Of a stretch of 64,000 nt of DNA, positions 44,333-51,436 are shown piece after piece; the stretch's first letter is position 1; the number at the start of each line of letters is the position of its first letter. The DNA is from [Scytonema hofmanni] UTEX 2349. Lineage in GTDB: Bacteria; Cyanobacteriota; Cyanobacteriia; Cyanobacteriales; Nostocaceae. The stretch spans positions 4,567,901 to 4,631,900 of the forward strand of contig NZ_KK073768.1 in assembly GCF_000582685.1 (NCBI RefSeq). The letters are read 5' to 3'. The notes beneath the pieces are model-generated. The model made no database searches. It was given only the letters and a program-made list of their open reading frames with translations, and was not told the DNA's origin. The position numbers and the translations under genes are program-made.

Positions 44333-44881
44333 CTATTGGACGTTAACATCAATTTTGTAATTCAAAGCACCATCACCGCTATTTTGTTGAGCGACATTTG
44401 TTCCAGGACCGTTTATTTGTACACTGACCCCAGAGGTTGGGGGAGAATAACGCGCAGTAATTTCCACATTGTGTTGTCCCATTGATAGATAAGGTGAGAG
44501 ATTAATCTCAGAACTATTTTTGTTTAGTCTTTTCACCACTTTACCATCAACAACAATCTGACCTTTCAATTGAGTTGCAGAGCTATTAATGCTGAGAATA
44601 TGAGGTTGACTAAGACTAGCTGCATCCACATTGAGAGTGCTTCGTTGATACTGAGATGATTGATCGTTTTGTTGGCTAAGAAAAGTTCCAGAGTCTTTCA
44701 TATCATCATCGTCATTATTGGTAGCTGAGTTAACGCTAGTACTGTCTGAGTTAATACTAGTGTTATCCGATCGCAGAAAAGTATTTTGATTTTCGTTGCT
44801 TTGATTGAAGCTTTGAGCTACAAACATCGTCGCTATAAGAAAAGCAACGCTGCTTCCAAAAGCCATGAGAATTTTTTTCAT
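44333..44881 (-). CDS. secreted protein, Ser/Asn-rich with C-terminal beta domain
   Basis: A 182-residue exported protein from the ATG at 44881 (MKKILMAFGSSVAFLIATMF, a signal peptide); an extension to 44926 is rejected. After the signal come a low-complexity Asn/Ser/Asp stretch (about residues 25-65) and a C-terminal region, LKGQIVVDGKVVKRLNKNSS to YLSMGQHNVEITARYSPPTS, which looks like an Ig/PEGA-like beta fold. It is the last gene of the minus-strand run of secreted proteins. Function unknown. Confidence 0.65.
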   Translation of the reverse strand: MKKILMAFGSSVAFLIATMFVAQSFNQSNENQNTFLRSDNTSINSDSTSVNSATNNDDDDMKDSGTFLSQQNDQSSQYQRSTLNVDAASLSQPHILSINSSATQLKGQIVVDGKVVKRLNKNSSEINLSPYLSMGQHNVEITARYSPPTSGVSVQINGPGTNVAQQNSGDGALNYKIDVNVQ

Positions 44882-45046
44882 AATTAGACTTACTCCCTTG
44901 AGTATATAGTATGAGTTTAAACCCAACTCCTCAAGGAAGGAAACTCCCCAAAGTAATGTTAAGAAAATATTTATGGCGAAATTCCCCCGGAGGGGAATTC
45001 AAAACGATTAAAATCGTTACACCCAATCTATAAATATTGGGCTAAT

Positions 45047-45430
45047 TTACTTCTTGTTAAGAAAGTTAGGGTCAGCAGCTCGGTTGTATACATGCACTTT
45101 AGGATTGACTCTAATTTGAATATTTCGACCACCAGTGTTGTATCTGCCACTTCCACTAACAGACTGATTGCTAGTCCGTCTTTGATCGCACTTGCTAGAA
45201 ACACAAACTTGGTTGCCGACGCTGGTCACACTGCCACCACTGCAATTCGGGTCAAAGCGTTGACTAACATTATTGGATTGCGAACGTGTTCTGGAACCGT
45301 CAACCGCTACTTGCGCTGCCACGTCAACTGCAACACATCCAGCTTCAGCTTTAGGAGTAAACGAAGGCACCAAGAAAGGAGATACACTTACAACTGAGAA
45401 AATACCAAGAGAAAGTAATTTTAAATTCAT
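45047..45430 (-). CDS. small secreted Cys-containing protein
   Basis: A 127-residue exported protein. The signal peptide ends PKAEAG. The mature part contains four Cys (GCVAVDVAAQ, DPNCSGG, QVCVSSKCDQ), enough for two disulfides, and a basic end (IQIRVNPKVHVYNRAADPNF). Unrelated in sequence to the repeat family next to it but with the same strand, size and export signal. Function unknown. Confidence 0.65.
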   Translation of the reverse strand: MNLKLLSLGIFSVVSVSPFLVPSFTPKAEAGCVAVDVAAQVAVDGSRTRSQSNNVSQRFDPNCSGGSVTSVGNQVCVSSKCDQRRTSNQSVSGSGRYNTGGRNIQIRVNPKVHVYNRAADPNFLNKK

Positions 45431-45464
45431 GGTTGTATCCTAATGGAAATAAACAAAACGTAAA

Positions 45465-45980
45465 CTATTGACAAGTTGTTGTTGTCATCGAACTATAACT
45501 GCGGTTAACTGCCCTACCAGAACTCTGGCTTTGAGTGGTTGTCCTTGTTATATTTCTGCCATTACACCGCATGGACGGGGTTGAGCGGGGGTTTTTCCAA
45601 TTTCCGTAAGTCCGAACACTATTTGGTCGATAAATCTGCGTTGGAGTGCGAATAATAGTTGTTCTTCTTCTGGGAATTGTGTTAACCCTGATGTCGTCGT
45701 CATCGTCGTCATCAAAATCGACCATTACGTCGTCAGTTTGAACTATCGTGTTACCTGCTGTGATAAAGCCGCTAGGTGATGCGATCGGTGCAGACAGCCA
45801 ACGGGGAAACAAGTATGTGTGTGTGGGAGTAGTGTTAATCCGGATACCGCTGTCATTGCCAACCGAGACTTGAACGTTATCAGTTTGAACGTAGATTTCA
45901 CCGGCTCTGGCAATTCCACTTGGTAATGCAATTAGCGCAGATAAGACTGCTAGTAATGAAACTGTTTGTTTGGGAAACAT
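45465..45980 (-). CDS. secreted protein with internal duplication and Asp run
   Basis: A 171-residue exported protein whose signal peptide ends IARAG. The mature N-terminal half contains two copies of one unit: EIYVQTDNVQVSVGNDSGIR-INTTP and TIVQTDDVMVDFDDDDDDDI-RVNTIP; the second has a run of seven Asp. The C-terminal part (NWKNPRSTPSMRCNGRNITR, then NRSYSSMTTTTCQ) matches the plus-strand protein at 41095. It is a larger, internally duplicated paralogue. Possible metal or polycation binding by the Asp run is only inference. Confidence 0.7.
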   Translation of the reverse strand: MFPKQTVSLLAVLSALIALPSGIARAGEIYVQTDNVQVSVGNDSGIRINTTPTHTYLFPRWLSAPIASPSGFITAGNTIVQTDDVMVDFDDDDDDDIRVNTIPRRRTTIIRTPTQIYRPNSVRTYGNWKNPRSTPSMRCNGRNITRTTTQSQSSGRAVNRSYSSMTTTTCQ

Positions 45981-46253
45981 AACTTAATCACTCTCCTAAT
46001 AGAAAAAACCGATTTTTTTTTCTGCTTCGCAAGCTAGCAAATCGGTAATACCCCTGTAAAAGCTGTCAGCACCACACCACAGGCTTGCTAACAGACTAAT
46101 TCGACTTGAAAGCGATCCGGGCGGGTTTGAGAATTAATTATTTCACAACACCCTTCTCGTGGCAGTAGAATTAATCAAGGGTTTAGTCACCAACCACAGC
46201 AGCAGTATTTTAAGTTCCAAACTGGATAGCTGATAGCTGATAACACAAGTGCT

Positions 46254-46604
46254 TTAACGGCAGTAACGTTGACCGGCACCAACTTGACGTTGCAAGTTTG
46301 CTTGGTTGGCACGTTGGCTGACAACGCTATCATTGATCGCTACACCATTTTGGTCAATACGCTGATTTGAGCGTTGTGATTGCTGGTTTGCTGGGCAGTT
46401 ATAGCTGCCGTAGCGAGAACCTGCTCTGTTGTTGCGGTACTGAATGCTCGTTTGGGTAGCTGCTTGATCAACTCGGCTGTTGTTAATCGAAGTAGCACTT
46501 TGATTAAGCTCTTGGCGAGTACCGGAATCCCCTGCGAAAGCAGCAGATGGTGCTATAATCATTGCTGCGGCTAAAAGACTAAAAACGGAAGTTTTCTTCA
46601 ACAT
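46254..46604 (-). CDS. secreted repeat protein, divergent member
   Basis: A 116-residue exported protein with signal peptide ending AAFAG. It has two diverged copies of the family repeat: LNQSATSINNSRVDQAATQT and IDQNGVAINDSVVSQRANQA. Two Cys (YNCPA and YCR at the end) match the Cys positions of the proteins at 47673 and 48161. It is the most diverged of five paralogues in a row. Confidence 0.7.
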   Translation of the reverse strand: MLKKTSVFSLLAAAMIIAPSAAFAGDSGTRQELNQSATSINNSRVDQAATQTSIQYRNNRAGSRYGSYNCPANQQSQRSNQRIDQNGVAINDSVVSQRANQANLQRQVGAGQRYCR

Positions 46605-46645
46605 ATTTTTGAATCCGATTTGAAATTTCTTACTGATTTCGAGTT

Positions 46646-46699
46646 GGCGTTGCTTTAGAAGCGGAATAATTTGGCTGATTCCTTCAATTTTGCAACGCC
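46646..46699 (-). terminator. GGCGTTGC...GCAACGCC intergenic hairpin
   Basis: Inverted repeat of 8 bp framing 38 bp in the gap between the genes at 46718 and 46254. Equivalent hairpins occur in the three upstream gaps, so this is a conserved spacer element, probably a partial terminator or RNA-stability element. Confidence 0.5.
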
Positions 46700-46717
46700 T
46701 AATAACTCAATTAATAA

Positions 46718-47083
46718 TTAGCGACCGCGAACAGTTTGGGTTTGGTTGTTGCGGGTGTTGCTCTCTTGAGCATTTACAGAACCGTCAATGGCAGCACCGC
46801 TTTGACCTGTACGTTGGACAGAGCCTTGAGATTGGTTTGTGTTAGCTTTGGGGTAGCGGGGCTTGTAGTAGCTGCCACGGTATCCACCAGCTTTTTTCTG
46901 TGCGTTTTGAATTTGTTGTTGACGGTTGGTGCTTGTGGAGCTTTGAGCGTTGGTGCTACCATTGATTGCAGCACCCTCTTGATTGGTATGTTGTACGTTG
47001 CTTTGAGATTGACCAGCAAATGCAGCACCAGGAGCGATCGCGATCGCAGCAGCCAAGATACCGAAAGCAAAATTCTTCAACAT
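46718..47083 (-). CDS. secreted Q/N/S-rich repeat protein, tandem copy 4
   Basis: A 121-residue exported protein: signal peptide MLKNFAFGILAAAIAIAPGA ending AFAG, then two repeats, SNVQHTNQEGAAINGSTNAQ and GSVQRTGQSGAAIDGSVNAQ, joined by a basic Lys/Gly/Tyr linker (KKAGGYRGSYYKPRYPK). It has no Cys. It differs from the next copy (47187) at two residues only, so the duplication is very recent or kept by gene conversion. The Q-x-G-x-A-I-x-G-S-x-N-A-Q spacing recalls curlin repeats but is not identical. Confidence 0.75.
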   Translation of the reverse strand: MLKNFAFGILAAAIAIAPGAAFAGQSQSNVQHTNQEGAAINGSTNAQSSTSTNRQQQIQNAQKKAGGYRGSYYKPRYPKANTNQSQGSVQRTGQSGAAIDGSVNAQESNTRNNQTQTVRGR

Positions 47084-47133
47084 TGTTCTAAACCTGATTT
47101 AGTTGTGTGTGAGTGTTGTTTTTGTTTGGAAAG

Positions 47134-47168
47134 GGCGTTGTTTAAGTTAAACTTTTACTACCAACGCC
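47134..47168 (-). terminator. GGCGTTG...CAACGCC intergenic hairpin
   Basis: Seven-bp inverted repeat enclosing 21 bp in the 103-bp gap between two near-identical secreted protein genes; same family as 46646-46699. Confidence 0.5.
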
Positions 47169-47186
47169 TAAGAACTTAATTAATAA

Positions 47187-47552
47187 TTAGCGACCGCGAA
47201 CAGTTTGGGTTTGGTTGTTGCGGGTGTTGCTCTCTTGAGCATTTACAGAACCGTCAATCGCAGCACCATTTTGACCTGTACGTTGTACAGAGCCTTGAGA
47301 TTGGTTTGTGTTAGCTTTGGGGTAGCGGGGCTTGTAGTAGCTGCCACGGTATCCACCAGCTTTTTTCTGTGCGTTTTGAATTTGTTGTTGACGGTTGGTG
47401 CTGGTGGAGGTTTGAGCGTTGGTGCTACCATTGATTGCAGCACCCTCTTGATTGGTATGTTGTACGTTGCTTTGAGATTGACCAGCAAATGCAGCACCAG
47501 GAGCGATCGCGATCGCAGCAGCCAAAATACCGAAAGCAAAATTCTTCAACAT
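47187..47552 (-). CDS. secreted Q/N/S-rich repeat protein, tandem copy 3
   Basis: A 121-residue protein identical to the copy at 46718 except two residues (Ser to Thr in NAQTSTST, Ser to Asn in TGQNGAAI). Same signal peptide, two repeats and a basic Tyr-rich linker; no Cys. The promoter-side gap differs from that of copy 4, so the duplication unit was the gene plus its 3' hairpin. Confidence 0.75.
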   Translation of the reverse strand: MLKNFAFGILAAAIAIAPGAAFAGQSQSNVQHTNQEGAAINGSTNAQTSTSTNRQQQIQNAQKKAGGYRGSYYKPRYPKANTNQSQGSVQRTGQNGAAIDGSVNAQESNTRNNQTQTVRGR

Positions 47553-47596
47553 TGTTTTTATACCTAAATAAGTGTGTGTGTTGTTGATTGAGAGAA

Positions 47597-47653
47597 GGCG
47601 TTATAAGACTAGTGGAATCGTTTTTCTGATTCTTTTATTAAGTAGGTAACGCC
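47597..47653 (-). terminator. GGCGTTATA...TAACGCC intergenic hairpin
   Basis: Outer arms GGCGTTA / TAACGCC enclose an inner GAATC / GATTC hairpin with a T-rich side. The whole spacer is almost the same as 48085-48141. Confidence 0.5.
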
Positions 47654-47672
47654 AGGAGAACTTATGCACTAA

Positions 47673-48041
47673 TTAGCGGCAGCCAGCAGCTAAAATTTGA
47701 CGTTGATTGCTGGTTGTAACGCTATCTTGAGCATTTACAGAACCGCCAATTGCAGCACCGCTTTGGCTTGTACGTTGTACAGAACCTTGAGCTTGAGCAC
47801 CAGTTCTGCAAACGGGTTTGTAGTATCTGCCACGGTTATAACGATTACCAGCTTGGTTAGCGCGTTGAATTTGTTGTTGGACGTTGGTGCTGGTAGAAGT
47901 TTGAGCGTTGGTGCTACCATTTTCTGCAACACCGTTTTGCTCAGTAACTTGGACGTTGCTTTGAGATTGACCGGCAAATGCAGCACCAGGAGCGATCGCG
48001 ATTGCAGCAGCCAAAATACCGAAAGCAAAATTCTTCAACAT
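47673..48041 (-). CDS. secreted Q/N/S-rich repeat protein, tandem copy 2
   Basis: A 122-residue exported protein with the same signal peptide as copies 1, 3 and 4. Repeats are SNVQVTEQNGVAENGSTNAQ and GSVQRTSQSGAAIGGSVNAQ. The linker (NQAGNRYNRGRYYKPVCRTG) differs from copies 3 and 4 and contains one Cys; a second Cys is in the GCR ending, so one disulfide is possible. It differs from copy 1 at seven residues. Confidence 0.75.
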   Translation of the reverse strand: MLKNFAFGILAAAIAIAPGAAFAGQSQSNVQVTEQNGVAENGSTNAQTSTSTNVQQQIQRANQAGNRYNRGRYYKPVCRTGAQAQGSVQRTSQSGAAIGGSVNAQDSVTTSNQRQILAAGCR

Positions 48042-48084
48042 GTTTTTATACCTAAAAATTTGTGTGTGTTTTTGATTGAGAGAA

Positions 48085-48141
48085 GGCGTTATAAGACTAG
48101 TGGAATCGTTTTTCTGATTCTTTTATTAAGTAGGTAACGCC
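48085..48141 (-). terminator. GGCGTTA...TAACGCC intergenic hairpin
   Basis: Near-duplicate of the spacer at 47597-47653, with the same outer and inner inverted repeats. Located between copies 1 and 2. Confidence 0.5.
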
Positions 48142-48160
48142 ATCAGAATTTATGCACTAA

Positions 48161-48529
48161 TTAGCGGCAACCAGCAGCTAAAATTTGACGTTGATTGCTG
48201 GTTGTAACGCTATCTTGAGCATTGACAGAACCGTCAATCGCAGCACCGCTTTGGCTTGTACGTTGTACAGAACCTTGAGATTGAGCACCAGTTCTGCAAA
48301 CGGGTTTGTAGTTTCTGCCACGGTTATAACGATTACCAGCTTGGTTAGCGCGTTGAATTTGTTGTTGAACGTTGGTGCTGGTAGAAGTTTGAGCGTTGGT
48401 GCTACCATTGATTGCCGCACCGTCTTGTGTGGTAACTTGCACGTTGCTTTGAGATTGACCGGCAAATGCAGCACCAGGAGCGATCGCGATCGCAGCAGCC
48501 AAGATACCGAAAGCAAAATTCTTCAACAT
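48161..48529 (-). CDS. secreted Q/N/S-rich repeat protein, tandem copy 1
   Basis: A 122-residue exported protein, first in the minus-strand series. Signal peptide as in the other copies; repeats SNVQVTTQDGAAINGSTNAQ and GSVQRTSQSGAAIDGSVNAQ; Cys in PVCRTG and in the terminal GCR. The promoter should lie in 48530-48908, which it shares divergently with an HTH regulator. An extracellular fibre, matrix or sheath role is possible from the repeats and low complexity, but no function is known to me. Confidence 0.75.
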   Translation of the reverse strand: MLKNFAFGILAAAIAIAPGAAFAGQSQSNVQVTTQDGAAINGSTNAQTSTSTNVQQQIQRANQAGNRYNRGRNYKPVCRTGAQSQGSVQRTSQSGAAIDGSVNAQDSVTTSNQRQILAAGCR

Positions 48530-48908
48530 AATATTTCTAGACCTGATTATTTGTGTCTTGTAGTTGGTTCAAACTGACTTATAAATCCTGTGACTCAATT
48601 TGCGTATACATACTTAAAATTTGAGGAGTTACCAGGGTTTTTACGCTGTCGTTTGATATCATGATATTCAAATCAAAGTCGCATCATTCCGGAATATTCG
48701 GAAAGTTTTTTTTAAATTGCATGGGTGCGCTTAATCTGTCCTTTATATAACCTCTAAAAGAGGTGATCCTCATACACAATATTTTTAACCAAAGTTCTTG
48801 GGGGTGTCAAGGATTTGGGCAAAAGTCTTTTTTGGGAAATTCCTGGGCGCTGGATTTTTTTGGTGCTAGGATCTACGACTATAAGTTAAGATATAAAGTG
48901 CTACAGCT
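48530..48908. promoter_or_regulatory. divergent control region of the secreted-protein cluster
   Basis: 379 bp without a gene, between the first secreted repeat gene (minus) and the HTH regulator (plus). It has two imperfect palindromes: TTGATATCATGATATTCAA (48653-48671) and TTCCGGAATATTCGGAA (48687-48703). Both could be operators for the neighbouring HTH protein. A T-tract (TTTTTTTT near 48705) follows the second. Confidence 0.45.
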
Positions 48909-49268
48909 GTGAAACAGAAAGCAAAACCAAGAATCGCCTTTCTGCGTGACAAAGCAGGGCTGACCCAGCTTGAGCTATCACGTCTTGTCGGGGTTACTGA
49001 AAGCACCATCCAGAACTGGGAGAGTGGCAGGACTGGAACAGACCATATTGAAAGAATCGTGAGATTTTGCCAAGCTCTAAACTGCAAAGTAGAAGACCTG
49101 ATTGAGTACGTAAGTGCCTCACCAGAAGAGATTTCGGCAAAAACTTCAAGATCCTTAAGCGAGATACATGACCTATTGGGGACTGACGAGCCAACGCTTG
49201 CCAGCACACCACAACCTGAAGTAGCTCACAAGCGCAAAGTCGCTAGAAGCAACTCCAATGTATCTTAA
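48909..49268 (+). CDS. XRE-family HTH regulator
   Basis: A 119-residue DNA-binding protein starting with GTG. The Cro/CI domain covers about residues 8-63: IAFLRDKAGLTQLELSRLVG, TESTIQNWESGRTGTDHIER and LNCKVEDLIEYV. The C-terminal 55 residues are polar and probably disordered. It diverges from the secreted repeat proteins and is a candidate regulator of them; this rests on position and on palindromes in the shared control region. Confidence 0.85.
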   Translation: MKQKAKPRIAFLRDKAGLTQLELSRLVGVTESTIQNWESGRTGTDHIERIVRFCQALNCKVEDLIEYVSASPEEISAKTSRSLSEIHDLLGTDEPTLASTPQPEVAHKRKVARSNSNVS

Positions 49269-49532
49269 GTAAATTCACTCATTCTTAATTTCTTGGTTCA
49301 TAAGCACCAGCCAACTATTGTTGGTACTTGATTGCTTGACTATTGGCACGTAAGAAAAGCAAGTTACAAAGTGCGTATATTACCTAAATTCAAATGTATG
49401 CGGGACACCATTGCCATATTATTATTCTACTCTAAAAGGGTATTACTTGGCAGCGCCTTTATAGATAGCAATAATTCATCAGGAATGTTAACCGTTAACT
49501 ATTGGCGCTAGCACTCATCTTATAGGTGATGA

Positions 49533-50213
49533 TTATGACGTGAGTGCAGATTGCTGCCATAAAGTATCAACTGTGACAAACTGATAACCTTGTTGTAGCA
49601 ATTGGGGAATCAAGCTTTCTGCTGTAGCGGCAACATCTTGTCCACCGCAAGCACCATCATGTAAAACAATCAGTGAGCCGTTTTGTACTTGCTGGAGAAC
49701 TCGCTGCACCACAGTAGCGACTCCTGGTCTTACCCAATCTTCAGGGACAACGCTCCACATAACAGGGCGGTAATTCCACTGATGTAATAATTTTAAAGTT
49801 TCCGGTGTAAAGAAACCATTGGGGGGTCGGACATCACGTACTTGTGACGGTGGTAAATTGCAAGCATTATGAATTGCAGCTTGGGTTTTTTCTAAGCTTT
49901 GCTGAAGTTCAGTTGGGGAAAGCATGGGGAAATTGCGATGATCGTAGCTATGCAATCCGATCCAGTGACCGCGATCGCATATTGTTTTGGCGATCGCCGG
50001 CGAACGATTCACGCAAACACCCAACCAAAAAAAACTAACTTTAATATTATAGCGGTCTAAAACGGCTAAAAGTTCTGGTGTGTATTGCGGATGGGGACCA
50101 TCATCAAACGTGAGTGCGATCGCTTTAGAATTTGGATTGCCACACCAAAGACACTTAGGAAACGTTGGTTTGAGAATTCGGTAAACAAGCGGATATAGTG
50201 AAGCGAATTGCAT
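49533..50213 (-). CDS. polysaccharide deacetylase (NodB homology)
   Basis: A 226-residue carbohydrate esterase family 4 protein. Motifs are IALTFDDGPHPQYTPELLAV (catalytic Asp and metal Asp), GLHSYDHRNFPML (metal His pair H-x3-H), DVRPPNGFFTPETLKLL, and NGSLIVLHDGACGG (C-terminal His). It removes acetyl groups from a cell-wall or exopolysaccharide sugar. There is no clear signal peptide. Monocistronic, divergent from the RnfD-like gene. Confidence 0.9.
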   Translation of the reverse strand: MQFASLYPLVYRILKPTFPKCLWCGNPNSKAIALTFDDGPHPQYTPELLAVLDRYNIKVSFFWLGVCVNRSPAIAKTICDRGHWIGLHSYDHRNFPMLSPTELQQSLEKTQAAIHNACNLPPSQVRDVRPPNGFFTPETLKLLHQWNYRPVMWSVVPEDWVRPGVATVVQRVLQQVQNGSLIVLHDGACGGQDVAATAESLIPQLLQQGYQFVTVDTLWQQSALTS

Positions 50214-50402
50214 CTTGAGTCTTTCAATTTTGGATTTTGGATTTTGGATTGGGGATTAAAAATTGGAAATTCACTTAATTCCTACTCCCCAGTTCCCAGT
50301 CCCTTCTCAAACTGTAACAAAATTTGTAACGGCAGCATCATTTTTGCCTCTACCCGTTTAGATTGGTGACACATATTCGGGAAATCTCTGATTTTAGGGG
50401 CA

Positions 50403-51251
50403 ATGTTGCTGAAAGATATACGAGATTATCAAATTTTATTTCTTTCCTTATTCCTAATTTTAGGAATTGGTACAAGAGATTGGACACTACAACCAGAGTT
50501 GATTGTAGTTGCGATCGCTACCTGTGTATCAACGCAATGGCTTTTGTCATTAGTCAACAGTTGTAGAGACACGATATATCGCGTCTCTACCAGTCAAGAG
50601 TTATTAGCAAATGACACAGGGCAAAAGACGAATATTCGTAGTGCGTTGATTACTGCATTAGGACTCAGCTTGCTTTTACGAGCTGATGATTGGACGACGA
50701 TGGCTTTAGCGGGATTTGTGGCGATCGCGAGTAAATTTGTCTTCAAAGTTGGCGATAAACATGTCTTCAATCCCGCCAACGCTGGTATCATTTGTGCTTT
50801 ATTACTAACCCCCGATGCTTGGGTTTCACCAGGACAATGGGGTGATGATTGGTGGTATGGGCTGTTATTTGCCGGCACAGGTGGCATGATTCTCAAGCGA
50901 GTCGGACGTTGGGATACAACAGCCGCTTTTTTGCTTACATACGCTTTTATGGAAGCAATTCGCAATATGATGTTGGGCTGGACTTGGGATGTTTACTGGC
51001 ATCGATTGATGAGTGGATCGTTAGTGCTATTTGCCCTATTTATGGTAACAGACCCCCGGTCAATTCCCAATGCTCAAATTGGGCGTGTGATTTGGGCAAT
51101 GTGCATTGCGATATTAACTTTTATTCTGCGGAATTATTTCTTTGTTTCCACCGCAGTTTTTTGGGCATTGTTTGCCCTTGCACCTTTAACTATCCTGCTA
51201 GATACCTTGTGGAAAGCACCGCGATTTTCCTGGTTAAGAGTTAGTGGTTAG
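50403..51251 (+). CDS. RnfD/NqrB-like membrane protein
   Basis: A 282-residue membrane protein with about nine helices, related to subunit D/B of Rnf and Nqr complexes. Marks are GDKHVFNPANAGIICALLLT and WGDDWWYGLLFAGTGGMILK, with MVTDPRSIPNAQIGRVIWAM near the end, as in RnfD (the flavin-linking S/T-G-A/T motif is not obvious). Residues about 54-63 (CRDTIYRVST) are encoded by an in-frame GTAGAGAC hairpin repeat. No other Rnf subunit genes are present. A DUF2330 gene follows and may be its partner. Confidence 0.8.
   Translation: MLLKDIRDYQILFLSLFLILGIGTRDWTLQPELIVVAIATCVSTQWLLSLVNSCRDTIYRVSTSQELLANDTGQKTNIRSALITALGLSLLLRADDWTTMALAGFVAIASKFVFKVGDKHVFNPANAGIICALLLTPDAWVSPGQWGDDWWYGLLFAGTGGMILKRVGRWDTTAAFLLTYAFMEAIRNMMLGWTWDVYWHRLMSGSLVLFALFMVTDPRSIPNAQIGRVIWAMCIAILTFILRNYFFVSTAVFWALFALAPLTILLDTLWKAPRFSWLRVSG
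50563..50590. repeat. GTAGAGAC hairpin repeat inside the RnfD-like gene
   Basis: A 28-bp near-palindrome, GTAGAGACACGATATATCGC then GTCTCTAC, in the coding frame between the second and third membrane helices. It belongs to the dispersed GTAGAGACG family. Confidence 0.8.
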
Positions 51252-51436
51252 TAGTTAGTGGTTAGTTGTTGTTAGTTAGTGGTTAGTGGTTAGTAGTTAG
51301 TGGTTATATCAACCATCAACCATCAACCATCAACTATGAACCATCAACCAACAACCATCAACCATCAACCATCAACCAACAACTATCAACTATCAACCAT
51401 CAACTATCAACCAACAACCAACAACTAACAACTAAC
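51252..51436. repeat. GTTAGTG and AACCATC heptamer repeats before DUF2330
   Basis: First half is AGTGGTT/AGTAGTT heptamers, second half AACCATC/AACTATC/AACCAAC heptamers running to the ATG. The two halves are partly complementary and could form a long imperfect hairpin. No Shine-Dalgarno sequence is visible. Confidence 0.9.

Noticed and set aside
46736..48577. Plus-strand frames of 120-147 codons opposite the secreted repeat genes
   Set aside because: Shadows of low-stop repetitive coding DNA; the minus-strand products have signal peptides and conserved repeats, the plus-strand ones do not.
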